Positions 39,044 through 46,775 of a stretch of 64,000 nucleotides of DNA are shown piece by piece. Every line of letters begins with the position of its first letter. Position 1 is the stretch's first letter. The stretch lies in contig CAWFEI010000005.1 in the NCBI GenBank assembly GCA_963814915.1, positions 496,001 to 560,000 on the forward strand. Reading direction: 5' to 3'. The notes below the pieces were generated by a model. It had not been told where the DNA came from. It made no database searches and worked only from the letters and a program-made list of their open reading frames with translations. The position numbers and the translations under genes are program-made. The DNA comes from VRUE01 sp963814915. Lineage in GTDB: Bacteria > Actinomycetota > Thermoleophilia > Solirubrobacterales > 70-9.

Positions 39044-41674
39044 CTACTTGGCGTCGAGCCAGTCCTGGCCGACGCCGATGTCCACCTCGAGCGGGGGGTC
39101 GAGCTGGTACGCGGCGCACATCTCGCGCCGCACCAGCTCGGTCGCCTCGTCCATCTCCCCCGGCGGGCCCTCGAAGAGCAACTCGTCGTGGATCTGCAGC
39201 ACCAGGCGGGTCGTCATGCCCGCGCCGTCCAGAGCGCCGCGGCAGCGCACCATCGCCATCTTGATGATGTCCGCCGCGGTTCCCTGGATCACTGTGTTGA
39301 CCGCGAGCCGCTCGCCCAGCCGGCGCGTGTTCGGGTTGCCGGAACGCAGCTCGGGAATCGCGCGGCGCCGACCCATCAACGTGCGCACGTGGCCCTCCTC
39401 CTGGGCCTGCTCGATCACCCGCTCGCGGAAAGCGCGGACAGCGGGGAAGCGCTCCAGATAGCGGGCGACGAACTCCTCGCCCTCCTTACGGGGGATGTTG
39501 AGCCGGTCCGCGAGGCCGAACCCGGTGAGCCCGTAGACGATGCCGAAGTTGACCATCTTCGCCTTCGAGCGCTGGCCGATATCGACGTCGTCGCGGGAGG
39601 TCTCGAAGACCTCCGCGGCGGTTGCCGCGTGCACGTCTTCGCCGGCCCGGAAGATCTCTTTCAGCACCTCCTCCTCGGCCACGTGGGCGAGCACGCGCAG
39701 CTCGACCTGGCTGTAGTCGGCGCAGAGCAGACGGCCGCCGTGCTCGGCGACGAAGCAGGCCCGCACGGGCCGGCCGATCTCGGTGCGGATCGGGATGTTC
39801 TGCAGGTTGGGATTGGTGCTGGAGAGGCGGCCGGTAGTCGTCGCGGCCTGGTTGAAGGTGGTGTGGACGCGGCCGGTGCCGGGGTCGATCAGCTCCGGCA
39901 GCGAGTCGAGGTAGGTGTTCTTCAGCTTGCTCAACTCGCGCCAGCTCTCGATCTTCTCGACGATCGGGTGCTCATCGCGGATCTGGGCGAGGACGCGGGC
40001 GTCGGTCGAGAAGCCCGTCTTGCCGCGGCGTTTCTTCGTCAGGCCGAGCTTTTCGAAGAGGACGCGGCCGACCTGCTGCGGCGAGCCGATCGTGAACTCC
40101 TCCTCGGCAAGCGCGTAGATCTCCTTCTCCAGGGTCTCGATTCGCTCGCCGAACCCGGCACCGACCTCGGCGAGCCGCTCGGCGTCCAGCTTGATGCCCT
40201 CGCGCTCCATCGCCGCGAGGACGTGGACCAGCGGCAGCTCGATCTCGCCCAACAGTGCCACGAGCTCGAGCTGCTCCAGGCGCGGTCGCTGCACGCCCGC
40301 CAGCGCCGCGACCAGGCGCGCTTCCTCGGCGGGGTCGAGGCCCGCCTCGGCCTCCTCGCCGAGCGCCATCTGACCGTCCTCGTCCTCGTCCTTCCCCGCC
40401 GCGCCCGCGGCGAGGCCGATGCCCGCATCGGCGGCCAGCTCGGTCAGCTCGTAGGTGCGGCGCTGCGGCTCGAGCAGATAGGCGGCGAGCATCGTGTCGT
40501 GATCGAGGGCCAGCTCCACCCCCTCGCGGTCTGCCGCGGCGAGCAGCCCGTGACGCCCACCGCCGAGCGACTTCGTGTCGTGGGCGGCGATCGGGTGTCC
40601 GGCGAGCGCGACCGCCAGCTCGTCGAGGCTCGCTGCGCCGGCGACGATCCGCTCGCCCTGTGCACCCGCCCAGCGCTCGTCCCCGATCCCGATCGCGACC
40701 GCGCCCTCGCCGAGCCCGGCCGGGGTCCCCTCCTCCACGGCGACCGCCAGCTCCTGCTCGACGCTGCGGCCCGGCACCGCCTCGCCTTCGGGCAGCGCCT
40801 CTTCCAGCCGCTCCAGCACGGCACGCAGCTCGAACTCGCGCATGAAGTCGCGCAGCGCGCCGCGGTCGGGCTCGGCACCCATCGCCTCGGCCAGGTCGAT
40901 GCCGGTCTCGATCTCGTACTGGAGCGTCGCCAGCTGCTTCGACATGCGCGCGTCGTCGGCGTGATCGACGAGGTTCTGCTTGCGTTTTGCGCCGGAGACC
41001 AGATCGACGTTTTCGAGCACGCCCTCCAACGAGCCGAACTTCTGCAGCAGCCGGGTCGCCGTTTTCTCGCCGATCCCGGGAACCCCGGGGATGTTGTCGG
41101 AGGTGTCGCCCCTCAGGCCCATCAGGTCGGTGATCAATCCCGGCGGCACCCCGTAGCGCTCTTCGACCGCGGCCTCGTCATAGACCTTGGTCTCGGTAAT
41201 CCCCCGCGAAGTGCTCATCACCCTGATTCCGGGCGCGACCAACTGGTAGGCGTCGCGGTCGCCGGTGACGACCATCACGGCGATCCCCTGTTCGCGCGCC
41301 TGACGGCTCAGCGAGGCGATCACGTCGTCGGCCTCGTAGCCCTCGACCTTGACGTTGGCGTAGCCGAAGGCCTCGACCAGCGGCATCAGGTGCGGCCACT
41401 GCTCGCGCAGGAGATCGGGGCGCGGTTTGCGCTGCGCCTTGTAGAGGTCGTAGGTGACCTCGCGGCCCGACATGCCGGCGTCCCAGGCGACGACAACGCC
41501 CGCGGGGCGATGCTCGTCGATGATTTTGACCAGCATCGACGCGAGCCCGTAGATCGCGTTGGTCGGTCGCCCATCGCTGGTCCCGATCGACTCCGGCAGC
41601 GCGAAGAAGGCTCGATAGGCCAGCGAGTTGCCGTCAATCAGAAAGAGCTCGGGTTGGTCGGCAGCAGGCGGCAT
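39044..41674 (-). CDS. polA: DNA polymerase I
   Basis: Replication/repair polymerase: 5'-3' exonuclease (residues about 1-290, with LFLIDGNSLAYRAFFALP, VTGDRDAYQLV and GLRGDTSDNIPGVPGIGEKTA), a degenerate 3'-5' exonuclease-like middle part, and the polymerase domain (FNQAATTTGRLSSTNPNLQN, LLCADYSQVELRVLAH, VNFGIVYGLTGFGLADRL, VLQIHDELLFEGP). About 876 residues from the ATG at 41672-41674. TAGAGT lies 7 bases upstream with no SD; further in-frame ATG/GTG codons up to 41749 are less likely. The proofreading centre looks eroded, as is usual in actinobacterial PolA. It ends 3 bases from the convergent exported-protein gene. Confidence 0.97.
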   Translation of the reverse strand: MPPAADQPELFLIDGNSLAYRAFFALPESIGTSDGRPTNAIYGLASMLVKIIDEHRPAGVVVAWDAGMSGREVTYDLYKAQRKPRPDLLREQWPHLMPLVEAFGYANVKVEGYEADDVIASLSRQAREQGIAVMVVTGDRDAYQLVAPGIRVMSTSRGITETKVYDEAAVEERYGVPPGLITDLMGLRGDTSDNIPGVPGIGEKTATRLLQKFGSLEGVLENVDLVSGAKRKQNLVDHADDARMSKQLATLQYEIETGIDLAEAMGAEPDRGALRDFMREFELRAVLERLEEALPEGEAVPGRSVEQELAVAVEEGTPAGLGEGAVAIGIGDERWAGAQGERIVAGAASLDELAVALAGHPIAAHDTKSLGGGRHGLLAAADREGVELALDHDTMLAAYLLEPQRRTYELTELAADAGIGLAAGAAGKDEDEDGQMALGEEAEAGLDPAEEARLVAALAGVQRPRLEQLELVALLGEIELPLVHVLAAMEREGIKLDAERLAEVGAGFGERIETLEKEIYALAEEEFTIGSPQQVGRVLFEKLGLTKKRRGKTGFSTDARVLAQIRDEHPIVEKIESWRELSKLKNTYLDSLPELIDPGTGRVHTTFNQAATTTGRLSSTNPNLQNIPIRTEIGRPVRACFVAEHGGRLLCADYSQVELRVLAHVAEEEVLKEIFRAGEDVHAATAAEVFETSRDDVDIGQRSKAKMVNFGIVYGLTGFGLADRLNIPRKEGEEFVARYLERFPAVRAFRERVIEQAQEEGHVRTLMGRRRAIPELRSGNPNTRRLGERLAVNTVIQGTAADIIKMAMVRCRGALDGAGMTTRLVLQIHDELLFEGPPGEMDEATELVRREMCAAYQLDPPLEVDIGVGQDWLDAK

Positions 41675-41681
41675 CGGCGCA

Positions 41682-41687
41682 ACTCTA
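41682..41687 (-). promoter_or_regulatory. Putative -10 element (TAGAGT) for polA
   Basis: TAGAGT lies 7 bases before the polA ATG. A CTCGAC 17 bases further upstream is a weak -35 candidate. There is no Shine-Dalgarno sequence. Confidence 0.5.
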
Positions 41688-41849
41688 GGGCGCGGATCGG
41701 CCGGGTCGAGCCGGGTCATCGGGTCCTCGCCGGTCAACCCAACCAGCAACTTTCCCCCGCCTGGAAGCGCAAATCCCGCGATTCCGCGGGCGTACCCGAT
41801 GGGCGGTGGGCTGGCGGAAGTGCCGAATCTGATTCGATTGCTGCCCCCT

Positions 41850-43307
41850 ATGGCCGTCAGCGCTCAATACAGCGTCACCATCCGGGTCGAGCTCGACGCT
41901 CGCCAGGAGCCGCTGGGCAAGCTGACGGCGTCGATCGCCGAGGCAGGCGGTCAGTTGCAGGGAGTCGACCTCGTGCCCGGCGCCGGCGGCGAGGGCAAAC
42001 GGGTGCGCGAGTTCACGATCGACGCCCAGGACCGACCGCACTGGGAGCGCATCCTGCGTGCGATCGGTTCGACCCGCGGCGCCAAGGTGCTCGACTACGT
42101 CGACCGGACGATGCAGATGCACCGCGGCGGCAAGATCTCGGTCGAGAACAAGTACCCGCTGAAGACCCGCGACGACCTCTCGATGGCCTACACCCCGGGC
42201 GTCGCCCGCGTCTGCCAGGACATCCACGCCGACCGCGCCAAGGCCTTCGAGTACACGATCAAGAAGAACACCGTCGCCGTCGTCTCCGACGGCAGCGCCG
42301 TGCTGGGCCTCGGCAACATCGGGCCGGAGGCGGCGATGCCGGTGATGGAGGGCAAGGCGATGCTGTTCAAGGAGTTCGCCGGAGTCGACGCCTTCCCGAT
42401 CTGCCTCGACACGCAGGACGCCGAGGAGATCATCAAGGCGGTCGAACTGATCGCCCCCACCTTCGGTGGCATCAACCTCGAGGACATCTCCGCGCCGCGC
42501 TGCTTCGAGATCGAGGAGCGGCTGAAGAAGTCGCTCGACATCCCCGTCTTCCACGACGACCAGCACGGCACCGCGGTGGTCACGATGGCCGCCCTGTTCA
42601 ACGCGCTGAAAATCGTCGGCAAGCCGATCGAACAGCTGCGCGTGCTCGTCGTCGGGCTCGGCGCCGCGGGCGTCGCGGTGACCAAGATGATGCTCGCCTC
42701 CGGCGTCACCCACGTCGTCGGCTGCGACCGCCAGGGCGCCCTCTCGACCGAGCGCGAGGACTACCGGGCCGGTGAGATGAACGAGATCAAACGCTGGTAC
42801 TCGGAGAACTCCAACCCGGAGAAGCTCAGCGGCCAGCCAGCCGACGTGATCGAGGGGATGGACCTCTTCGTCGGCCTCTCCGGGCCGGGGATCATCTCGG
42901 CGCAGGCGCTGGAGAAGATGAACGACGACGCGATCGTCTTCGCGATGGCCAACCCGACCCCCGAGGTGATGCCCGAGGACGCGGCACCCTACGTGCGGAT
43001 CATGGCCACCGGCCGCTCGGACTACCCAAACCAGATCAACAACGTGCTCTGCTTCCCCGGCATCTTCCGCGGCGCCCTCGACGCCGGCTCGCCGAACATC
43101 ACCGAGGAGATGAAGCTCGCCGCGGCCCGCGGGATCGCCGAAGTAGTCGGCAAAGACGACCTCTCCGAGGACTACGTGATCCCCAGCGTCTTCAACCGCG
43201 ACGTAGCGCCACTGGTCGCCAAGGCCGTCGTCGAGGAAGCCAAGCGCGAGGGCCTCGCGCGCTTCAGCGAGGAGACCGGCACCTTCTCCACCGTGGAGGT
43301 GGGCTGA
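41850..43307 (+). CDS. maeB: NAD(P)-dependent malic enzyme with N-terminal ACT domain
   Basis: Oxidative decarboxylation of malate to pyruvate, linking the TCA cycle to gluconeogenesis and NAD(P)H supply. The first 80 residues (SVTIRVELDARQEPLGKLTA) look like an ACT regulatory domain. The malic enzyme body follows, with YTPGVARVCQDI, KKNTVAVVSDGSAVLG, GLGNIGPEAAMPVMEGKA, FPICLDTQDAEEI and a Rossmann segment LVVGLGAAGVAVTKMM. Length 485. No phosphotransacetylase domain is attached, unlike E. coli MaeB. The ATG at 41850 has no SD and no clear -10. The frame remains open upstream but only across the polA start. The ligand sensed by the ACT domain is unknown. Confidence 0.92.
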   Translation: MAVSAQYSVTIRVELDARQEPLGKLTASIAEAGGQLQGVDLVPGAGGEGKRVREFTIDAQDRPHWERILRAIGSTRGAKVLDYVDRTMQMHRGGKISVENKYPLKTRDDLSMAYTPGVARVCQDIHADRAKAFEYTIKKNTVAVVSDGSAVLGLGNIGPEAAMPVMEGKAMLFKEFAGVDAFPICLDTQDAEEIIKAVELIAPTFGGINLEDISAPRCFEIEERLKKSLDIPVFHDDQHGTAVVTMAALFNALKIVGKPIEQLRVLVVGLGAAGVAVTKMMLASGVTHVVGCDRQGALSTEREDYRAGEMNEIKRWYSENSNPEKLSGQPADVIEGMDLFVGLSGPGIISAQALEKMNDDAIVFAMANPTPEVMPEDAAPYVRIMATGRSDYPNQINNVLCFPGIFRGALDAGSPNITEEMKLAAARGIAEVVGKDDLSEDYVIPSVFNRDVAPLVAKAVVEEAKREGLARFSEETGTFSTVEVG

Positions 43308-43311
43308 CACC

Positions 43312-44217
43312 GTGAAGGTCCTGGTCACCGGAGCGAGCGGCTTCATCGGCTCCGCGCTATGTGACGCGCTGCTCGCCCGCGGTGACACCGTGGTCGGCCT
43401 TTCACGCAACCCGCACCGCGCCCGCGGCACAAACCCGAGCGTCATCTGGCACGCCTGGGAGCCGACCCTGGAACGACCACCGGCGGACGCCTTCGCGAAC
43501 GTCGACGGGGTGGTCAACCTCGAGGGCGAGAAGATCAACCAGCGCTGGTCCGACGAGGCCAAGCGGCGGATCATGGAGAGTCGCCGCACCGGGACCCGCA
43601 ACCTGATCGCTGCGATCGCCGGGCTGCAGGACAAGCCCGGGGTGCTTGTCAACCAGTCGGCGATCGGTTTTTACGGCGATCGCGGCGACGCGATGGTCGA
43701 CGAGTCGGCCGACTCGGGCGAGGGCTACGACGCCGAGGTCGTGCGCGAGTGGGAGCTGGCCGCGAGCGAAGCCGAGGGCATCGGGCTGCGCCTCGCGATC
43801 GTGCGCACCGGCCACGTGCTTGAGTCGAGCGGGGGCATGCTGGGCGAGCTCCTCACCCCGTTCAAGCTTGGCGTCGGCGGGCCGATCGCCGGCGGACGCC
43901 AGTACGTCTCCTGGATCCACATGGACGACGAGGTCGGGATCCTGCTCTGGGCGCTCGACAACGAGGGCGTCAGCGGCACGATCAACTCGACCGCGCCCAA
44001 TCCGGTGACCAACCGCGAGTTCTCCCACGCGATCGGCCGCGCCCTCGGGCGCCCGGCCTCGATGCCGGTCCCGGGGTTCGTGCTCGACCTCAAATTCGGC
44101 GGCGAGTTCGGCAAGGTGCTGCGCGGCGGGCAGCGGGTGATGCCGCGGCGGGCCCTCGACCTGGGATACGAGTTCCGCTATGCGGAGATCGACGGGGCTT
44201 TGAAGAACTTGTTGTAG
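43312..44217 (+). CDS. TIGR01777-type NAD-dependent epimerase (YfcH/SULA family)
   Basis: An extended-SDR protein of 301 residues. The N-terminus is a nucleotide-binding loop MKVLVTGASGFIGSAL, and family marks include VVNLEGEKINQRWSDE, LVNQSAIGFYGDRG (in place of the YxxxK site), LRLAIVRTGHVLESSGGML and SWIHMDDEVGILLWAL. Members of this group lack a proven substrate, although plant and cyanobacterial relatives have been tied to division-related phenotypes. GTG start 4 bases after maeB, so both are one transcript. The last 40 bases overlap the convergent lipoprotein gene. Confidence 0.88.
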   Translation: MKVLVTGASGFIGSALCDALLARGDTVVGLSRNPHRARGTNPSVIWHAWEPTLERPPADAFANVDGVVNLEGEKINQRWSDEAKRRIMESRRTGTRNLIAAIAGLQDKPGVLVNQSAIGFYGDRGDAMVDESADSGEGYDAEVVREWELAASEAEGIGLRLAIVRTGHVLESSGGMLGELLTPFKLGVGGPIAGGRQYVSWIHMDDEVGILLWALDNEGVSGTINSTAPNPVTNREFSHAIGRALGRPASMPVPGFVLDLKFGGEFGKVLRGGQRVMPRRALDLGYEFRYAEIDGALKNLL

Positions 44218-44708
44218 GTGTAGGAGGGGCGGGTACCCCGCCCCTCGTCGAGGGCTCGCAACAGACTGCGCATCGCCTCGGCACCGGGCATCCCAGCGTA
44301 CTGGCGGATGTCGGCTGTTTCGAGGATCGGGGCTGAGAAGCGAGAAGCTGCCCGGGTTCGCTCCCCTATGTAGGCGATGGAGCTGGAGTCCTCCGTTGCC
44401 CGGCGCGCGTTGGCGCCGATCTGGGCGAGGTCGAGCTTCTGGGAGCTCTCGTCGCGCGGCAGGCAGACCACGCGCAAGCGCAGGTCCCCAGCTTCCGCTC
44501 CATGGCGCGCAAGCTCAGCTTCGGCCCCCGCGCAAAGCGGCGCAACCACGTAAGCACTCACCCGCGCCCCATTCGCAACACCGCCAGCCCCCCCACACCC
44601 AGGCGCCGCGACCAGGATCATGCAACCCAGCACAACTGCGGCTAGGCATCGGGAGGAGCGGGTGCTCCTCCTCCCACCACTAGCCAAAGAAAATCTCCGC
44701 CTCTTCAT
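44178..44708 (-). CDS. Lipoprotein, short periplasmic-binding-protein-like
   Basis: A 176-residue frame with an N-terminal hydrophobic stretch ending in a lipobox, VVLGCMILVAAPGCGG, so the cysteine would be lipid-linked. The remainder (RVSAYVVAPLCAGAEAELAR, then QIGANARRATEDSSSIAYIG) resembles the first lobe of type I periplasmic-binding proteins of branched-chain amino acid ABC systems, but stops after about 130 residues. It is thus a shortened homologue or a remnant. The start is poorly defined: codons overlap the 3' end of pfkA and a hairpin, so a later GTG or ATG in front of LGCMILV may be used. No permease genes are adjacent. Confidence 0.55.
   Translation of the reverse strand: MKRRRFSLASGGRRSTRSSRCLAAVVLGCMILVAAPGCGGAGGVANGARVSAYVVAPLCAGAEAELARHGAEAGDLRLRVVCLPRDESSQKLDLAQIGANARRATEDSSSIAYIGERTRAASRFSAPILETADIRQYAGMPGAEAMRSLLRALDEGRGTRPSYTYNKFFKAPSISA
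44224..44246. terminator. 10-bp GC hairpin downstream of the epimerase gene
   Basis: GAGGGGCGGG at 44224-44233 pairs with 44237-44246 around a 3-base loop TAC, starting 6 bases after the epimerase stop. There is no T-run. It probably ends the maeB-epimerase transcript and also lies inside the convergent lipoprotein frame. Confidence 0.6.
44652..44671. terminator. 8-bp GC hairpin downstream of pfkA
   Basis: GGAGGAGC at 44652-44659 pairs with GCTCCTCC at 44664-44671 around GGGT, 8 bases beyond the pfkA stop on the minus strand. No T-run. It could end the pfkA transcript, in which case the lipoprotein gene behind it would need its own start signal. Confidence 0.5.
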
Positions 44709-45708
44709 AGAGCGCCCCAGGCACCGTCTTCAGTTCCCCGACAGCCTCGCTCAGCTCGGCCAGCCGGATATCGGTCCCGCGCAGCGCGGTCATCTTGCCC
44801 CACTCGCCCGCCTGCGCGGCGTCGATCGCGTGCAGGCCGAAGCGGGTGGCGAGGACGCGGTCGAAGGCGGTCGGCGTGCCGCCGCGCTGGATGTGGCCGA
44901 GCACGGTCGCCCGGGTCTCCTTGCCGGTCTTCTGCTCGATCTGGCCCTCGAGCCAATGGGCGATGCCGCCGAGGCGGACGTGGCCGAAGGCGTCGTGCCC
45001 CTCACCCTGGGCTTCCGGCATGCCGCCCTCCGGCAGGGCGCCCTCGGAGACGACGACAATCGGCGCGAAGCGCGCCTCGAGGCGCTGGCCGACCAGCCGG
45101 CAGACGTGGTCGAGGTCGAAGGGCTGCTCGGGGATCAGGATCACGTTGGCGCCACCGGCGAGGCCGGCGTGAAAGGCGATCCAGCCGGCGTGCCTGCCCA
45201 TCACCTCGACGATCAGGACGCGATGGTGGCTGTCCGCCGTGGTGTGCAGGCGGTCGATCGCCTCCATCGCGATGTTCACTGCCGTGTCGAAGCCGAAGGT
45301 GTAGTCGGTAGCGCTGAGGTCGTTGTCGATCGTCTTCGGCACACCGATCACGTTGACGCCGTGCTCGGCGTGCAACCGCGCGGCGACCCCGAGCGTGTCC
45401 TCACCGCCGATCGCGATCAGCCCGTCGACGCCGTCGCCCGCCAGGTTCGCGACGATCCGCTCGGCGCCGCCGTCCTGCCTGTAGGGATTAGTCCGCGAGG
45501 AGCCGAGGATCGTGCCTCCGCGCGGCAGGATGCCGCGCACCTCCGGGACCCCGAGCGGGCCGCTGTCGCGGTGCAGCGGGCCGTGCCAGCCGTCGCGATA
45601 GCCGACGAACTCGTGGCCGAGGTGTTCGACGCCCTTGCGGACGATCGCGCGGATGACCGCGTTGAGACCCGGGCAGTCCCCGCCGCCGGTGAGTACGCCG
45701 ATCCGCAT
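44680..45708 (-). CDS. pfkA: 6-phosphofructokinase with PPi-type active-site residues
   Basis: Phosphorylates fructose-6-phosphate. The 342 residues begin RIGVLTGGGDCPGLNAVIR and contain GGEDTLG at 101-107, PKTIDND at 124-130, VEVMGRHAGWIA and LGHIQRGGTPTAFDR. In E. coli numbering ATP enzymes have Gly104 and Gly124. Here the matching positions are Asp (GGED) and Lys (PKTIDND), the pair associated with pyrophosphate as phosphoryl donor, so this may be a reversible PPi-dependent enzyme as in Amycolatopsis. Donor identity is inferred. ATG has TAAGCT 6 bases upstream and lies just behind the trp terminator. Confidence 0.92.
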   Translation of the reverse strand: MRIGVLTGGGDCPGLNAVIRAIVRKGVEHLGHEFVGYRDGWHGPLHRDSGPLGVPEVRGILPRGGTILGSSRTNPYRQDGGAERIVANLAGDGVDGLIAIGGEDTLGVAARLHAEHGVNVIGVPKTIDNDLSATDYTFGFDTAVNIAMEAIDRLHTTADSHHRVLIVEVMGRHAGWIAFHAGLAGGANVILIPEQPFDLDHVCRLVGQRLEARFAPIVVVSEGALPEGGMPEAQGEGHDAFGHVRLGGIAHWLEGQIEQKTGKETRATVLGHIQRGGTPTAFDRVLATRFGLHAIDAAQAGEWGKMTALRGTDIRLAELSEAVGELKTVPGALYEEAEIFFG

Positions 45709-45714
45709 CGACCC

Positions 45715-45720
45715 AGCTTA
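45715..45720 (-). promoter_or_regulatory. Putative -10 element (TAAGCT) for pfkA
   Basis: TAAGCT lies 6 bases before the pfkA ATG and directly behind the trp operon terminator. Leaderless geometry, no Shine-Dalgarno. Confidence 0.5.
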
Positions 45721-45721
45721 G

Positions 45722-45775
45722 AAAAGCTGCTCAGCCGAGGCGCTGCGCGCCGATCATCGCCACGCGGGGCTGAGC
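45722..45775 (-). terminator. Intrinsic terminator of the trp operon
   Basis: On the minus strand GCTCAGCC (45775-45768) pairs with GGCTGAGC (45736-45729), with an inner GGCGC/GCGCC-type stem in the long loop. The outer stem is followed by AGCTTTTC. It begins 2 bases after the stop of the 49-residue membrane protein and is the only hairpin here with a convincing T-run besides the one at 27139. Confidence 0.7.
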
Positions 45776-45777
45776 GA

Positions 45778-45927
45778 TCAGGAGGAGGGCTTAAAGACGC
45801 GCAGCGTCGCGCCGATCAACAGGATGCCGAAGAAGATCAGGCCGGACACGCCGCCGCCCTGGCCGAGCCAGGCGTAGACCACCGTGGTGGCGCCGAGGGC
45901 GAGAAAGAGGCTGACTACGAGTCCCAT
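45778..45927 (-). CDS. Small two-helix membrane protein (49 residues)
   Basis: A short gene directly behind trpA. The product begins MGLVVSLFLALGATTVVYAW (first membrane helix, residues 3-19), has a loop LGQGGGVSG and a second helix (about 28-43, LIFFGILLIGATL), then RVFKPSS. AGGA lies about 10 bases before the ATG. It is 30 bases downstream of trpA and just ahead of a terminator, so it is the last gene of the trp transcript. I do not recognise a family. The clean two-helix hairpin pattern, codon use like the neighbours and the tight fit between trpA and the terminator make it likely to be real. Confidence 0.7.
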   Translation of the reverse strand: MGLVVSLFLALGATTVVYAWLGQGGGVSGLIFFGILLIGATLRVFKPSS

Positions 45928-45956
45928 GCGGCGCGAATCCTAGACGAAGCGGCCGA

Positions 45957-46775
45957 CTACGCGGCGAGCGCGGCGAGCGCGGCGCGTAGAAACTCGCCGA
46001 CGTCCGCGGCGGCCTCACCTGCCGAGCTCGCTTCGCCGACGGCGCGGACGAGGCGGCTGCCGACGATCGCGCCGTCGGCCACGCGCCCGACCTCCCCTGC
46101 CTGCTCGGGGGTGCCGATCCCGAAGCCAACCGCGACGGGCACCGCGGCATCGGCCTTGGTGGCTTCGACCAAATCGACGAGCCCGCGTGGCAGCTCGCCG
46201 CGCTCGCCGGTCGTGCCGACCGTCGATACGACGTAGACGAAGCCCTGTGCGGCTGCGCAGATGCGTGCGCGGCGCTCGGCGGTGGTGGTCGGCGCCAGCA
46301 ACGGGACGAGCGCCATCCCGGCATCATTGAGCGCGGCGCGGATCTCGCCCGCCTCGTCGAGGGGCAGGTCAGGCACGATTGCCCCGGCAGCCCCCGCGGC
46401 GGACGCGCGGCGCGCGAACTCGGCCGGGCCGCCGTGGGCCAGGATCATGTTCGAGTAGGCCATCAGCACAACCGGGACGTGTCCCGAGACCGACGCGCAG
46501 ACATCCAGCGTCGAGGCCAAGGTCGCCCCGGCCTCCAGCGCCGCGGTGCCGGCGGCGTGGATTGTCGGGCCGTCGGCCAGCGGGTCGGAGAAGGGCACCC
46601 CGAGCTCGATCAAGTCGGCGCCGAAATCGACGTAGGCCGCCGCGACCGCCAACGAGGACTCGCGGTCGGGATAGCCGCCCATCATGTAGGGCATCAGCGC
46701 CGCACGACCTTCCGCACGGGCGGCGTCGAAGGCGGCGGCGATGCCCGCCGCGCCCCTCAGGGTCGCCTCAGCCAC
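45957..46775 (-). CDS. trpA: Tryptophan synthase alpha chain
   Basis: Splits indole-3-glycerol phosphate into glyceraldehyde-3-phosphate and indole, which is channelled to TrpB. From the GTG at 46773-46775 it has 272 residues. The catalytic glutamate and aspartate lie in LIELGVPFSDPLADGPT (E57, D68), and other marks are IVPDLPLDEAGEI, FVYVVSTVGTTGER and VGFGIGTPEQA. It overlaps trpB by 8 bases. A longer open frame reaching 47162 is antisense-free read-through inside trpB and is not used. Confidence 0.96.
   Translation of the reverse strand: MAEATLRGAAGIAAAFDAARAEGRAALMPYMMGGYPDRESSLAVAAAYVDFGADLIELGVPFSDPLADGPTIHAAGTAALEAGATLASTLDVCASVSGHVPVVLMAYSNMILAHGGPAEFARRASAAGAAGAIVPDLPLDEAGEIRAALNDAGMALVPLLAPTTTAERRARICAAAQGFVYVVSTVGTTGERGELPRGLVDLVEATKADAAVPVAVGFGIGTPEQAGEVGRVADGAIVGSRLVRAVGEASSAGEAAADVGEFLRAALAALAA

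Noticed and set aside
39188..42775. Very long plus-strand open frame antisense to polA and running into the malic enzyme gene
   Set aside because: It is a by-product of high GC codon bias opposite polA. The translation has no domain features and polA is certain on the other strand.
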